The position numbers were made by a program, and so were the translations under genes. This document shows positions 50,998 through 60,391 of a stretch of DNA of 64,000 bases, piece by piece. The notes under the pieces are model-generated. The model was given only the letters and a program-made list of their open reading frames with translations. It did no database searches and was not told the origin of the DNA. The stretch's first letter is position 1. Each line of letters begins with the position of its first letter. Source of the DNA: Micrococcaceae bacterium Sec5.8 (GTDB taxonomy: Bacteria; Actinomycetota; Actinomycetes; Actinomycetales; Micrococcaceae); the NCBI GenBank assembly GCA_039636775.1, contig CP143429.1, positions 2,666,001 to 2,730,000 on the forward strand, given 5' to 3'.

Positions 50998-51399
50998 GTG
51001 CACCGGCTTCTGCGACATAGCATGGCCAAATTCGTCGTGGTCGGCGTCATCAACAACCTGACGGGCTACGGCATCTTCGTCCTGCTGTCCCTGCTGGGGT
51101 CGGCGGCGATCCCGGCGATGACCGTGTCTTACGGGATAGGGATGGTCATCAGCTTTATCGGCAATCGGAGCTGGACGTTCAGCCACCGGGCAAGCTTCGT
51201 CCCGGCAGTTTTTCGGTTTCTCACCGCCAACGCCGTGGGCTACGCGGTCAACCTGGCCATCCTGTGGATCTTCGTGACCCGGTTGGGCTTAGCCCAGATT
51301 CCGGTGCAGCTTTTTGCGACCGCGTGCGTTGCGGTCTGCACGTTCCTGGCGATGCGGTTGTGGGTTTTTCGTACCGGCCGGGGGGACGCCGGTGAGTAG
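50998..51399 (+). CDS. GtrA-family membrane protein (polyprenyl-phosphate-sugar flippase)
   Basis: This 133-residue protein has four membrane helices and the GtrA pattern 'MAKFVVVGVINNLTGYGIFV', 'SYGIGMVISFIGNRSWTF', 'FRFLTANAVGYAVNLAIL' and 'CTFLAMRLWVFRTG'. The start is uncertain: GTG 50998, ATG 51022 and a TTG at 50962 that overlaps the gtrB stop are all in frame. The stop overlaps the next gene by 8 bp. It should flip the GtrB product outward. Confidence 0.85.
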   Translation: MHRLLRHSMAKFVVVGVINNLTGYGIFVLLSLLGSAAIPAMTVSYGIGMVISFIGNRSWTFSHRASFVPAVFRFLTANAVGYAVNLAILWIFVTRLGLAQIPVQLFATACVAVCTFLAMRLWVFRTGRGDAGE

Positions 51400-53293
51400 G
51401 GCTGTTCCCGGCGGCTCGAGGCGTTCAAGGGCTGCCCGTTGGCTCCGTCCCGCCCTCGCCGCGGCCCTGGGTATTGCTGCATGGTTCATTGCCCCGTCGG
51501 TCGTGCCCAATGATGCCTTCCGGTTGCTCTGTGTTGCCGCCGTTGTGATCCTTGTCGGCGACAACCCATATCTTCGCGGCTTTTGGACCCGGGTCCTTGC
51601 GGGCCCGGCCCGACGGCGGCTGCCCCAGCCGTGGCTACTGCGGATAGCCCAGACTTTGTTCTGCGGCCTCGTCGCCTGGTTCGTCCTTGGGAGCATGATC
51701 AGTCCAGTCATCCTGCTTTGGGGCTTCCCGCTCGGGCCCGTCGTTCTGGCGACCGCTACCACCGTGGTAGTTTTGCCGACTTTGTTTAGGCTCTGCGCCG
51801 CTGCCGCGGCCTGGTTTGACCGTCGGACCGCGTGGCACCGGGGCCTTGTGGTGGTGGTGGCGCTGGGCTGCTTTTTCGCCGTTGAGCTTCTGATCGGGTA
51901 TGCCGTCAGGGTTCTCCCCGACTGGGACGCCGGCACAATTTATAGCAATGCCGCAGGCCTTGCCACCGGATCGATGCGTACCATTGACGCTGACTACTAC
52001 TCGATGTACCCGAACAACATCGTGCTCACCCTGTTGTTGGCCGGGTACTTGTCCGTCCTCCATCAGCTCGGCGCCACGGACCTCTACCTCGGCGGGATCG
52101 CGCTAAACGCACTGGCGATGACGACGGCGGTCTTCCTGACCCTTGTCGCGGCACGCAAAATGGCGGGGACCGCGTCGGCGGTCTTTGCGCTGCTCCCCTG
52201 TACCGCGTTCATCGCCCTCAGCCCATGGATCGCGGTGCCCTATTCGGACACGCTGGGCATGGTTTTCCCGGTTCTGTTGCTTCTTCTCTTCCTGCAGAGC
52301 CGGGAAGCGAAGAAGCCGGTCTATGTCTACGGGCTGTGGGTCGCGATGGGCCTCGTGTCCGCCGTCGGCTTCTCCATCAAACCGACCGTTGTTTTCGTGC
52401 TCATTGCCGCCGCCGCGGTGCTGGTCTTCACGAAGAAGAACGCATTGAGCAGGAGCCGGCACGCATCCGTGGTCATCGGTTGCCTGCTTCTGGCTTTCGG
52501 GGCGTTCGGCGTCGGAAGCGCCACCATCAAGGCGGCGGTCGCTGGAAGCGGAACCCTCAGTTTCAATGTGAACACCAATGATAAGGAATTTCCGGTAACC
52601 CACTTCCTGAAGATGGGTGCAGTGGGATTCGGCGGCTTCAACGGGCCGGACGTTGTCGAAACGAAGTCCATCAATTCCGTCGAGGGGCGCTTCCAGAACG
52701 GGTTGGACGTTTACCGGGAGCGTGTTTCCGCGATGGGCCCGTGGGGGTACCTGGCCTTCCTGGATATTAAGGGGAAGGCCATCCTGGGCGACGGAACGTT
52801 CTTTACGTGGGGTGAGGGTATGGCACGCCAGCCCGTGGAACTGGTGGCCCGGGATCCGGTCAGCAAAGCCGTTCAGGACTATTTCTACTACGACGGACCG
52901 CACTTCGCGTTCCTCAGGGCATTTTGGCAGTCTCTGTGGTTCGCGACACTGCTGCTGGTAGCTGCTCCGCTTCTCATCCGGGGCCGGTCCCTGGTCCAGC
53001 CGGCAGCAATTGTTATGCGCCTGGCTCTGTTTGCACTCTTGCTTTTCCTGCTTCTCTTTGAAGGCCGTTCACGTTACCTGTATATGTATGTGCCATTTTT
53101 CATACTTCTCGCGGCGCTGACGGCCGGGACAATGGCCCGGCGCTTCGCTGGCCGCCCCGCAGAGCCTGCGCATACCTCTGGTGAGGAGAACGCCGGGTCG
53201 GACCTGCGGGGCGGGGCGGGGACGTCCGCCGGGCGTGCTCCGGGCCCGCACGCGCGTCCGGATCAGGCTGCTTTTATTGCCGCGCCTCATTGA
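51392..53293 (+). CDS. GT-C-type membrane glycosyltransferase (GtrC/ArnT-like role)
   Basis: This 633-residue protein has about 12 membrane segments. The first extracellular loop carries 'LPDWDAGTIYSNAAGL' and 'DADYYSMYPNNIVLTLLLAG', typical of GT39/PMT-like enzymes, where an acidic residue is catalytic. GTG 51392 has GGGGGG upstream and lies inside the end of gtrA. As third gene of the Gtr module it probably transfers the flipped sugar to a surface polymer. The 3' end overlaps the convergent acyltransferase gene by 20 bp. Confidence 0.8.
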   Translation: MSRAVPGGSRRSRAARWLRPALAAALGIAAWFIAPSVVPNDAFRLLCVAAVVILVGDNPYLRGFWTRVLAGPARRRLPQPWLLRIAQTLFCGLVAWFVLGSMISPVILLWGFPLGPVVLATATTVVVLPTLFRLCAAAAAWFDRRTAWHRGLVVVVALGCFFAVELLIGYAVRVLPDWDAGTIYSNAAGLATGSMRTIDADYYSMYPNNIVLTLLLAGYLSVLHQLGATDLYLGGIALNALAMTTAVFLTLVAARKMAGTASAVFALLPCTAFIALSPWIAVPYSDTLGMVFPVLLLLLFLQSREAKKPVYVYGLWVAMGLVSAVGFSIKPTVVFVLIAAAAVLVFTKKNALSRSRHASVVIGCLLLAFGAFGVGSATIKAAVAGSGTLSFNVNTNDKEFPVTHFLKMGAVGFGGFNGPDVVETKSINSVEGRFQNGLDVYRERVSAMGPWGYLAFLDIKGKAILGDGTFFTWGEGMARQPVELVARDPVSKAVQDYFYYDGPHFAFLRAFWQSLWFATLLLVAAPLLIRGRSLVQPAAIVMRLALFALLLFLLLFEGRSRYLYMYVPFFILLAALTAGTMARRFAGRPAEPAHTSGEENAGSDLRGGAGTSAGRAPGPHARPDQAAFIAAPH

Positions 53294-55424
53294 ACCGCTG
53301 GGCCAGAACAGGAACGAGCGAATGCATGTAGCTCCGGGAGGCGTGGTCCGTGTCGTAGTAGACCTGAAGCCCGCCAATGACTGCCGGGCAGATCTCCTCG
53401 TTGCAGAACTGGTCGGCTAGATCCAGCACTTTGACCCTGGGGCTGCGCAGGCCGAGGGCGGCGTCCGCGACGGGGTCCGGCACCAGCGCCGCGGACCGGG
53501 GGTTGGCGCATGTCAGGGGACTTTGCTGGTTGAGTGCTATGCAGTCCGGGCTGCTGCGGCGCAGGGTCAGGGGTGTGTCGCGGAGCACGTAGATGCGCGC
53601 ACCACTGCCGGTCCATTCCGCGAAGCGCTCGGTCACTCCGGCTTTGTACTGTTCCAGTTGAGACCGGCCTGTGCCGTCGTCGACCGATTCTCCGGCACCG
53701 AAGGTCGACGTGAAAATCATGTCTGGTTTGTCCCGGACCAGTCGCTCTGTCAGTTCCGCTCCCCATTCAAGGCACCGTTGCTGGATTTCCGGTTCGCTGC
53801 TCGGCGTACCCATAAATGCCACGCGCTTGGCGTCGATAATGGGACACCCTCCAAGCAGGGATTCCTTGACCTTCCATTTATGGAGTCGGGCGAGCTCATA
53901 GATGGCGGTCTTCCACTGTTCAGCGTGCGAATCTCCGACGAGCCAGACCGTGGCTGCGGGGCTGGCTCCCCCGGTGAAGTCGCACTCGGTAAGGACTTTG
54001 CGGCCCCGCACCTCAAAGGGGTCCCCGGGCGGCCCACATTCCGGCGCTTCAAACCAGGGCGCTTCGTTGGGACCTACATTGGCAACTTTCGGCGCCCCGA
54101 AGGGGTCCCCGCAGTTGTTACGCGGGTCGAGGCTGCGGGCACCGTAGCAGGGCTGGCCGGAAAGGCTCTGCAGCTTGGCGGCTTCGGCGTCCTGGGCCGC
54201 GCCGAGACTCAACAGCAGTCCCCCGCACAAACCGGCAATGACGGCCGCTGTTGCAGCCATGGCGAGGAAGACGCGGCGGGGCTTAGCCCCTTTCAAAAGT
54301 CTTGTGCGGCCCGGATCCTCGACGAACTTTTTGGACAGATAGGAGAGCCCAACGGCCAGGACCAAAATGACTATCCTGTCCGGGGTCCCCAAAGTCCGGC
54401 TCAGGGCTGCTGGTGCCAGAACGATGAGAGGCCAGTGCCAGAGGTACAGCGAATACGACACGTCACCCAGGAACTGCACGGGCCTGACGGCAAGCAGCTG
54501 ATTAGGCGACCAGGAGGGTCCGCTGGGCCCTGACGCAATAACAAGGAGCGTTCCCACGACTGGCACCATGGCGGCAACGCCCGGGAAAAATGTCCGCTCA
54601 TCGTAGGAGAGGGCGGAGTAGAGGACCATCCCGTAGCCGAGCCACTGCGCGATCCCTGACATCGTCAGCTGCCTGGCCGCCTCAGCCAGCCGCAGCGAAC
54701 CAACGAGGTGCGGTCCGGCAATCGCCACCAGGGCGCCGGCACCAAATTCCCAGACCCGCGCCGGTGTGACGAAGTAGGCCTGGGTCTTGTTGGCGTAGGT
54801 GAACCAGATACAAAACGCCAGCGTCAAAATGCTGACAATCGCAACGCCTACCGCAAGAAACGCCCTCCGGGAGACGCGGAACTTGGCGGCACCCATGAAG
54901 AGAACGAGTAAAAGAAGGGGCCACGCCAAGTAGAACTGCTCTTCAACGGAAAGTGACCAGTAATGCTGCACTGTTGATGCGGCATCGTTGTGGGCCGAAT
55001 AGTCGACCGATTTCACAGCCAGCACCCAGTTCTCCACGTACAGAACGGAGGCCATCGTCTCCTGGGCGATGGCGAGCCAGCGGGAAAACGGCAACACAGC
55101 CCACGCGGCGGCCAGCGAGACCGCAGCAACGAAGGTGGCGGCGGGCAGCAGCCGTTTGATCCGGCGTGAGTAGAACTGGCCGAGCTTGATCCGTCCAGTA
55201 CGCTCCAGCTCTCCGAGTAAATGCTTGGAGATCAAATAGCCGGAGATCGCGAAGAAGACGTCTACGCCGACGTAGCCGCCGGGAAGCCATTCGGGCCACA
55301 AGTGGTTGAGAACGACGAGCCCCACGGCCAAGGCGCGCAGGGCTTGGATGTCCCTGCGCGTGGCGCTGGGGACGGTTTCGGGCCCTCGCCTCTCAGATCG
55401 TGGGGTCAGGACCTGCCCTGTCAT
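53274..55424 (-). CDS. OafA-type acyltransferase with SGNH domain
   Basis: This 716-residue protein has an acyltransferase-3 membrane domain (~22-390) with 'RDIQALRALAVGLVVLNHLW' (the conserved His) and 'GGYVGVDVFFAISGYLISKH', also 'YWSLSVEEQFYLAWPLLLLV'. The C-terminal extracytoplasmic SGNH domain (~450-716) has 'WLVGDSHAEQWKTAIYEL' (Ser nucleophile) and the Asp-x-x-His pair in 'YYDTDHASRSYMHS'. It would O-acetylate a cell-surface glycan. Both catalytic parts are complete. ATG 55424. Confidence 0.92.
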   Translation of the reverse strand: MTGQVLTPRSERRGPETVPSATRRDIQALRALAVGLVVLNHLWPEWLPGGYVGVDVFFAISGYLISKHLLGELERTGRIKLGQFYSRRIKRLLPAATFVAAVSLAAAWAVLPFSRWLAIAQETMASVLYVENWVLAVKSVDYSAHNDAASTVQHYWSLSVEEQFYLAWPLLLLVLFMGAAKFRVSRRAFLAVGVAIVSILTLAFCIWFTYANKTQAYFVTPARVWEFGAGALVAIAGPHLVGSLRLAEAARQLTMSGIAQWLGYGMVLYSALSYDERTFFPGVAAMVPVVGTLLVIASGPSGPSWSPNQLLAVRPVQFLGDVSYSLYLWHWPLIVLAPAALSRTLGTPDRIVILVLAVGLSYLSKKFVEDPGRTRLLKGAKPRRVFLAMAATAAVIAGLCGGLLLSLGAAQDAEAAKLQSLSGQPCYGARSLDPRNNCGDPFGAPKVANVGPNEAPWFEAPECGPPGDPFEVRGRKVLTECDFTGGASPAATVWLVGDSHAEQWKTAIYELARLHKWKVKESLLGGCPIIDAKRVAFMGTPSSEPEIQQRCLEWGAELTERLVRDKPDMIFTSTFGAGESVDDGTGRSQLEQYKAGVTERFAEWTGSGARIYVLRDTPLTLRRSSPDCIALNQQSPLTCANPRSAALVPDPVADAALGLRSPRVKVLDLADQFCNEEICPAVIGGLQVYYDTDHASRSYMHSLVPVLAQRFNEARQ

Positions 55425-55460
55425 GCCATCTCCGTGTCAGGACGTGTCAGCCGGCTGGTC

Positions 55461-56537
55461 TCATCCGCCACGCTTGGCCCCGTAGGCAGCCCGCGCGAGT
55501 TCTGGCACCATGGTGCGGGACAGCCACCTGACCGAAAGGCAGGACGCCGTGTCAAGGGCCAGGCCGTCACCGTTCGAGTCTGCCAGAATGAAGTTCCCGG
55601 TTTTGTGCGCGGGTACGGGATCCAGGAGGCCGCCGTTCTTGATCGCGGGCGCCTCGTCGTGGATAACAGAAAAAACGGCGATGTCACTGCCGAGCTCGGC
55701 CGCCCTCCCCGCCGGCCACGCGTAGGTCTCGGCCCCGTTGGCCGCAGGATTCACCGGCCGGCCTAATTCTTTGACCAGGCGGAGGGACGCGGAGGGATCC
55801 AACCCGAATTCCTGCAGGATCCGGACCGGATTGGAGTCCTCGCCGAACACCTCAAAATCTGCGCCGAGTGCCGACCTGACTCTGGTAACGAGGAAGCCCG
55901 TACCGGCGAGGTCGGGGTAATTGCCCAGTTCCGACCGTATGCTCGTCTCTGTTTCCGCCAGGACGGTGGCAGCCACGTCGGCTCGACCCAAGGCAGTCCC
56001 CACCAGGGCCAGCGAGGTGCGCCAGTCCGTGGCCATGGGTCCGTCCGGGTAGGCCACCACCGGAGCTATTTTAGAGAGCTCCTCGTACTCGCTGCGGGTC
56101 AGGCTGGAGTGGACGGCAAGGATCAAGTCCGGGCCCATGCCCGTGAGGTCGTCCACCGGGAGGCCCTTCTCCTCATCCAGCAGCAATGGTGACTCCAGCC
56201 CGAACGGACGGAAAGCTGAATCGAACCAGGGGGTGGAGCCGTTGGGCTGTGCTCTGGAGAGCGGCATGGCCAGAGGTACAACTCCAAGGGCCAGGCAGAT
56301 GTCATTGCTGCCCAGCCCAAGCGTCGCGATCCGTTGCGGCTCGCTGTTGATGACCGTCGTCCCGAAGGCGTGTGTGACGCTCACCGGGAACGACTTCGCA
56401 TCTGCCGCCGTCGTCGGGGATGCTGACTCCGAGTTAAGGAACGTGCACCCGGCCACACCGAAAGGAAGCACAGCCAGCCCAGCCAGAAACTGCCGCCTGC
56501 CGGCCAGCCGTTTGCCGCCGCCTTCGGTTTCAGTCAT
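55461..56537 (-). CDS. Iron-siderophore-binding lipoprotein (ABC transporter substrate-binding)
   Basis: This 358-residue FecB/FepB-type protein has the N-terminus 'RRQFLAGLAVLPFGVAGC', a Tat-like Arg-Arg plus a lipobox Cys. The periplasmic-binding-2 fold follows: 'VINSEPQRIATLGLGSNDIC', 'MGPDLILAVHSSLTRSEYEE', 'LSKIAPVVAYPDGPMATDWR' and 'VRILQEFGLDP'. No permease or ATPase gene is next to it, so it is an orphan inside a polysaccharide cluster. ATG 56537 is preferred over an in-frame start at 56648, which would bury the signal sequence. I see no convincing iron box upstream. Confidence 0.88.
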   Translation of the reverse strand: MTETEGGGKRLAGRRQFLAGLAVLPFGVAGCTFLNSESASPTTAADAKSFPVSVTHAFGTTVINSEPQRIATLGLGSNDICLALGVVPLAMPLSRAQPNGSTPWFDSAFRPFGLESPLLLDEEKGLPVDDLTGMGPDLILAVHSSLTRSEYEELSKIAPVVAYPDGPMATDWRTSLALVGTALGRADVAATVLAETETSIRSELGNYPDLAGTGFLVTRVRSALGADFEVFGEDSNPVRILQEFGLDPSASLRLVKELGRPVNPAANGAETYAWPAGRAAELGSDIAVFSVIHDEAPAIKNGGLLDPVPAHKTGNFILADSNGDGLALDTASCLSVRWLSRTMVPELARAAYGAKRGG

Positions 56538-56700
56538 TTTTGCTATTTCCAATCTGATTGAGATCGCTTCGTGGAGCGAAAAAGACCGCCGCCGCAACCG
56601 GTTGAGACGCTGGTCAGATCCGGCTCTGCGGAGGGAGGGCCGATTCATACTTTACCTAGTTCAGCCGCGTCGCACCGACTCCAGCTGCACCGGGCGCCGG

Positions 56701-58683
56701 CTAATCGCACCCGTTGAACTTGAACAGCTTGGCATCCCCGTGCCGGGAAAGCAGCGTTGCCACTCCGCTCCCCTCAAGATTGTCCAGGCCCGGCGCCGGG
56801 TGGGAACCGCCGTTGATCTCCTGCCCACCGAAGTCCAGGACGTAGCTGACGTCCAGCGCTCGGACAGCCGGACAGACGGTCGGATTGGTCTTTGCTTCCC
56901 GGAGACTGTCGAGCACGATCTTGTCGTCGAGGGTGAAGCTGCTGCTGAGCACGTGAAGTTGAATCGTGCGCCGGTTGGACAGGGCGTAGGCAAGGGCGCT
57001 TCCGTTCCAGGCGTTGGCTGCCACCACGGCGTCGTCGGGGACCAGACTGACCATGTCCTGCAGCACCGACATTTCATCGCGGGTGATGAGCTGGGAGTCT
57101 GCGGTCAATTGATAGTTACTGTGTGCCTTGTCAGTGGCGTACTGAACGCCGCCGAATTGCGTGAGCACCACCAGGACCACGATCGCCATGGCCCCGAGCC
57201 GGGCCGCAGGGGCGGACGACGGCGGTGGCGTTCCTGCGTCGGCGGGTACGGCACCACCCCGCCCCTGCCGGGAGGCCCGGTCCTCGAGGCGGCGCCTGAG
57301 CAGGCCGACCAGCCAGGCTGCTCCGTACGCCGCCACCAGGACGGCAACGGCGGGCACCAGGGCCGCCAGGCGGTAGCTGTCGTTGTACCAGATTGCGGTC
57401 ACAAAATCCCGCAGCCGTCCGGGGCTGAACGATGAGACGACGAGGAAGAGCGCGCAGGCCATCCCGAACATCCCCAGCGCCCACCAAAGGTTGCGTTGCC
57501 GCGCCATCGCAACAACACCCGCAGCCACCAGGATGGACACCACAATTGCCGGAGGGCGGTTCATCAGGGAATTGGTCGCCAGCTCCCAGAGGGAACCCAG
57601 CGGAGAGTGGATGGGAGGCCAGAAGGCTGCTTCCGCGATGGGGCGCACAGCCTGCCAGGTCAGCAGGACCGCCGCTGCACCCACGACCAAACCGCCCGAC
57701 CATGCCAGCGCCCGGCTCCTCGACGCCGGCCAGTTCCTTCGCCATTTGCGCCAGGACTTTACGAAAACGAACACGACGGCAGGAGCCAGGAAAGCCAGGA
57801 AAGCCATCAGCGTGCTCGGGTGCGCCAGCGCCAGCCCCGGTAAGGCGACGATCACGGCGAGGTATCGCAGGACGGGCGGGATGTCCGGGACCGCGGACAA
57901 GTGCAGTACCTGGATGCCTACCGCGAGGACGGCCGGGAGCAGGGAGATGGACAGCAGATTCGGGTACAGAACCCCGAAGTCCACCATCATGAGGGGGAAG
58001 GCGCCGAACGCCGCGGACAAGGTGCCGGCCAGCAGGGCAGCCATCCTGGATTGACCAAGGACCTGCTGGCATAAGAAGATGCACGCCATTGGCCAGACGA
58101 GGGCTCCAATGACGAGGTTGGTGGCGTTCACGGCAACAGGGATGCCGGTGCCGGAAAGTTGAACAGTCAGCGACACCACAGCGTGCCAGCCGGCCGGGTA
58201 GAACGGGATCCCGGTCATGCCGCCGACTGTGAAAGACGACGCCTGCTGCGTATGAAGGATGTATTGGATGGCGTTGAGGTGGAAGATGTTGTCGTAGGTC
58301 TGGGAAATGTTGTCAGGCGCACCGAAGGCGTAGACCAGCCGGGCACCAATGATCACCGCGGCGAGGAGTGTTCCCAGGAGGGCAAAGACGAAGCGGTCGT
58401 CAAAAGCCCGCGGAGAACGCAGAGCCCCGCGCTTGTGGCGGGATAAAACGCCCGCGACGGCCGAGGCCGCCAGCGCCAGTACCAGAACCGGCAGCGCAGA
58501 CCACGGGACGCCCACGATCGGGCAGACGATGGCTGCCACGGATATAAGTGATACCGAAAACACCGGCGCCAATGCCAGCAGGGCGAAACCCCGGAGGCGC
58601 AGGAACCATCCAAGAAGCAGGCCCGGCACGATCAGGACCCCGGTTGCCGCCAAAATCTCAGGCCCAGCACTCAGCCACTGCAC
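56701..58683 (-). CDS. DUF6541-type multipass membrane protein (GT-C-like), copy 2
   Basis: This 660-residue paralogue of the protein at 47813-49870 has the same plan of ~13 helices, loop 'APDNISQTYDNIFHLNAIQY', 'GIPFYPAGWHAVVSL', and 'FVTAIWYNDSYRLAALVPAV'. The extracytoplasmic end contains 'NGSALAYALSNRRTIQLHVL' and 'VCPAVRALDVSYVLDFGGQE'. GTG 58683 follows GGGAG. It lies between the siderophore lipoprotein gene and the galactan export genes. The function is inferred as sugar transfer at the outer face of the membrane. Confidence 0.82.
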   Translation of the reverse strand: MQWLSAGPEILAATGVLIVPGLLLGWFLRLRGFALLALAPVFSVSLISVAAIVCPIVGVPWSALPVLVLALAASAVAGVLSRHKRGALRSPRAFDDRFVFALLGTLLAAVIIGARLVYAFGAPDNISQTYDNIFHLNAIQYILHTQQASSFTVGGMTGIPFYPAGWHAVVSLTVQLSGTGIPVAVNATNLVIGALVWPMACIFLCQQVLGQSRMAALLAGTLSAAFGAFPLMMVDFGVLYPNLLSISLLPAVLAVGIQVLHLSAVPDIPPVLRYLAVIVALPGLALAHPSTLMAFLAFLAPAVVFVFVKSWRKWRRNWPASRSRALAWSGGLVVGAAAVLLTWQAVRPIAEAAFWPPIHSPLGSLWELATNSLMNRPPAIVVSILVAAGVVAMARQRNLWWALGMFGMACALFLVVSSFSPGRLRDFVTAIWYNDSYRLAALVPAVAVLVAAYGAAWLVGLLRRRLEDRASRQGRGGAVPADAGTPPPSSAPAARLGAMAIVVLVVLTQFGGVQYATDKAHSNYQLTADSQLITRDEMSVLQDMVSLVPDDAVVAANAWNGSALAYALSNRRTIQLHVLSSSFTLDDKIVLDSLREAKTNPTVCPAVRALDVSYVLDFGGQEINGGSHPAPGLDNLEGSGVATLLSRHGDAKLFKFNGCD

Positions 58684-58764
58684 TCGTCTTAACTCCCTAG
58701 TGTTTGCACAGCGGCTTGTCCGGCTGCACGTCCGCGCAAGGAAGCGGCACCGCTTGCGCCGCCG

Positions 58765-59520
58765 TTAGCTTAATTTCGCGGACCGTTCCCGCAGTTCCCC
58801 GACGACATCATGTACGTCGCCGTCCATGACGATCTCCCCGTGTTCCAACAGCACGCCGCGCTCACACACGGTAGCGACCAGATCAAGGTCGTGGCTGACC
58901 ACAAAAAGTGTTTTGCCGTTTTCGGCCAATTCCTTGATCTTGGCGATGCACTTGCGCTGGAACGGTTCGTCGCCCACAGCAAGAATTTCGTCAATGAGGA
59001 AGACCTCAGGATCGGTGTGGACGGCGATGGAAAATGCCAACCGCAGGTACATTCCCGACGAGTAGAACTTCACTTCGGTGTCGATGAATTCGCCAATCTC
59101 GGAGAATTCGACGATGGAATCGAACATCGCATCGATCTGCTTTTCCGACATGCCGAGGATGGCGCCGTTGAGATAGACGTTGTCCCGTCCGCTGAGATCG
59201 TGGTGGAAGCCGGCGCCGACCTCGATGAGCCCTGCCACCCGCCCCCGCGTCCGCACCGTGCCGCCGTCGGGCTGCAAAACACCGGAGATCAGCTTCAACA
59301 GGGTGGACTTTCCGGACCCGTTGAGCCCCAGCAGGGCCACGGTTTCGCCTTGCTTGACCTCGAGCGACACGTGGTTCAGCGCCAGGAACTTCTTTGACAG
59401 GTCGCCTTTTCGACCCTTGACGAGCCAGACCAGAGCCTCCTTCAGGGAGCGGGTGTGCCGCAGCACAAACTGCTTGCGGACACCAACGCAGCTGATGGCA
59501 ACGTGGCCTTGGTTCGTCAT
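58765..59520 (-). CDS. wzt: Polysaccharide ABC exporter ATP-binding protein (Wzt-like)
   Basis: This 251-residue ATPase has Walker A 'LLGLNGSGKSTLLKLISG', the signature region 'FYSSGMYLRLAFSIAVHTDP', Walker B 'EVFLIDEILAVGDE' and the switch His in 'FVVSHDLDLVA'. It lacks the C-terminal glycan-binding domain of O-antigen Wzt, like the mycobacterial galactan exporter. ATG 59520 lies 1 bp after the wzm stop, so the two form one transporter. Confidence 0.9.
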   Translation of the reverse strand: MTNQGHVAISCVGVRKQFVLRHTRSLKEALVWLVKGRKGDLSKKFLALNHVSLEVKQGETVALLGLNGSGKSTLLKLISGVLQPDGGTVRTRGRVAGLIEVGAGFHHDLSGRDNVYLNGAILGMSEKQIDAMFDSIVEFSEIGEFIDTEVKFYSSGMYLRLAFSIAVHTDPEVFLIDEILAVGDEPFQRKCIAKIKELAENGKTLFVVSHDLDLVATVCERGVLLEHGEIVMDGDVHDVVGELRERSAKLS

Positions 59521-59521
59521 G

Positions 59522-60391
59522 TCAGAGCTCCTGTGCGAAGTGGACGGAAAGCCGGCGGAACATCAACTGACCGAGAAACAGGATGGCCACGGAGGTGAGC
59601 AGGGAAACGGGAAGCCAGAAGCTCAAAAGATCCGGGGGCATAGTGTCGCTGACCATTTGGTCCGCTTTCAGCGTGGGCTCCCAAAAGGTCCAGTGGAAGA
59701 CTCCGACGGCGGTTGTCATAGGGTTCAGCATGTAGACCCAGAACCACGGCCCCATGACCTTCGCGACCATGGTCCACACGTAGAGAACCGGCGAAGCCCA
59801 CGTCACCACCATGACGATCATGTCCACGATGTTCTCGGAGTCACGGAAGTACACGTTCACGGCCCCGAACATCAGGCCCAGGCCGGTTGCCAGCACCGCG
59901 ACCATGATAAAGATCAGAACTGCGGCACCTATTTGCAGGAGAGACGGCGTCCACCCCACAACGAGGCAGGCGGCGACCAGTACCAGCAATTGCGGCAGGA
60001 AGTGGGCAGCCGAGACCCATACCGTAGCCACCGGGAACAGTTCCCGCGGTAAGTAGATTTTTCGGATCAGATCGCGGTTGTCCACGATTGAACGGGTTGC
60101 ATTGGAGAGGGACTCCGTAAAGAAGTTGACCAAAACGATCCCGGAGAAGAGGTAGATCGCGTAGTTGGGCGTGCCGTGCTCAAGATTGAGGAAGATGCCC
60201 AGCGCGATGAAATAAATCAAAAACTGCATCAGCGGCTTCACGTAGGACCACATCAGTCCCAGCACTGACCCGCGGTAGCGGATCTTGATTTCCTTGCGCA
60301 CCAGCAGTTTCAGCAGAAAACGGTCGCCGTACACGTCGAGCAGGCCGCGGCCGCTTCCGGGTTTGACGAGGGTGTCCTCCTGGCCGGCCAT
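59522..60391 (-). CDS. wzm: Polysaccharide ABC exporter permease (Wzm-like)
   Basis: This 289-residue ABC-2 permease has six helices. It contains 'LVRKEIKIRYRGSVLGLMWS', 'FLIYFIALGIFLNLEHGTPN', 'NATRSIVDNRDLIRKIYLPR' and 'YFRDSENIVDMIVMVVTWAS'. ATG 60391 overlaps the glfT2 stop by one base (TGATG), and a longer reading to 60493 would lie inside glfT2. With Wzt it would export lipid-linked galactan. Confidence 0.9.
   Translation of the reverse strand: MAGQEDTLVKPGSGRGLLDVYGDRFLLKLLVRKEIKIRYRGSVLGLMWSYVKPLMQFLIYFIALGIFLNLEHGTPNYAIYLFSGIVLVNFFTESLSNATRSIVDNRDLIRKIYLPRELFPVATVWVSAAHFLPQLLVLVAACLVVGWTPSLLQIGAAVLIFIMVAVLATGLGLMFGAVNVYFRDSENIVDMIVMVVTWASPVLYVWTMVAKVMGPWFWVYMLNPMTTAVGVFHWTFWEPTLKADQMVSDTMPPDLLSFWLPVSLLTSVAILFLGQLMFRRLSVHFAQEL

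Noticed and set aside
56538..56700. IdeR/DtxR iron box upstream of the siderophore lipoprotein
   Set aside because: I compared the region with TTAGGTTAGGCTAACCTAA and found no acceptable match.
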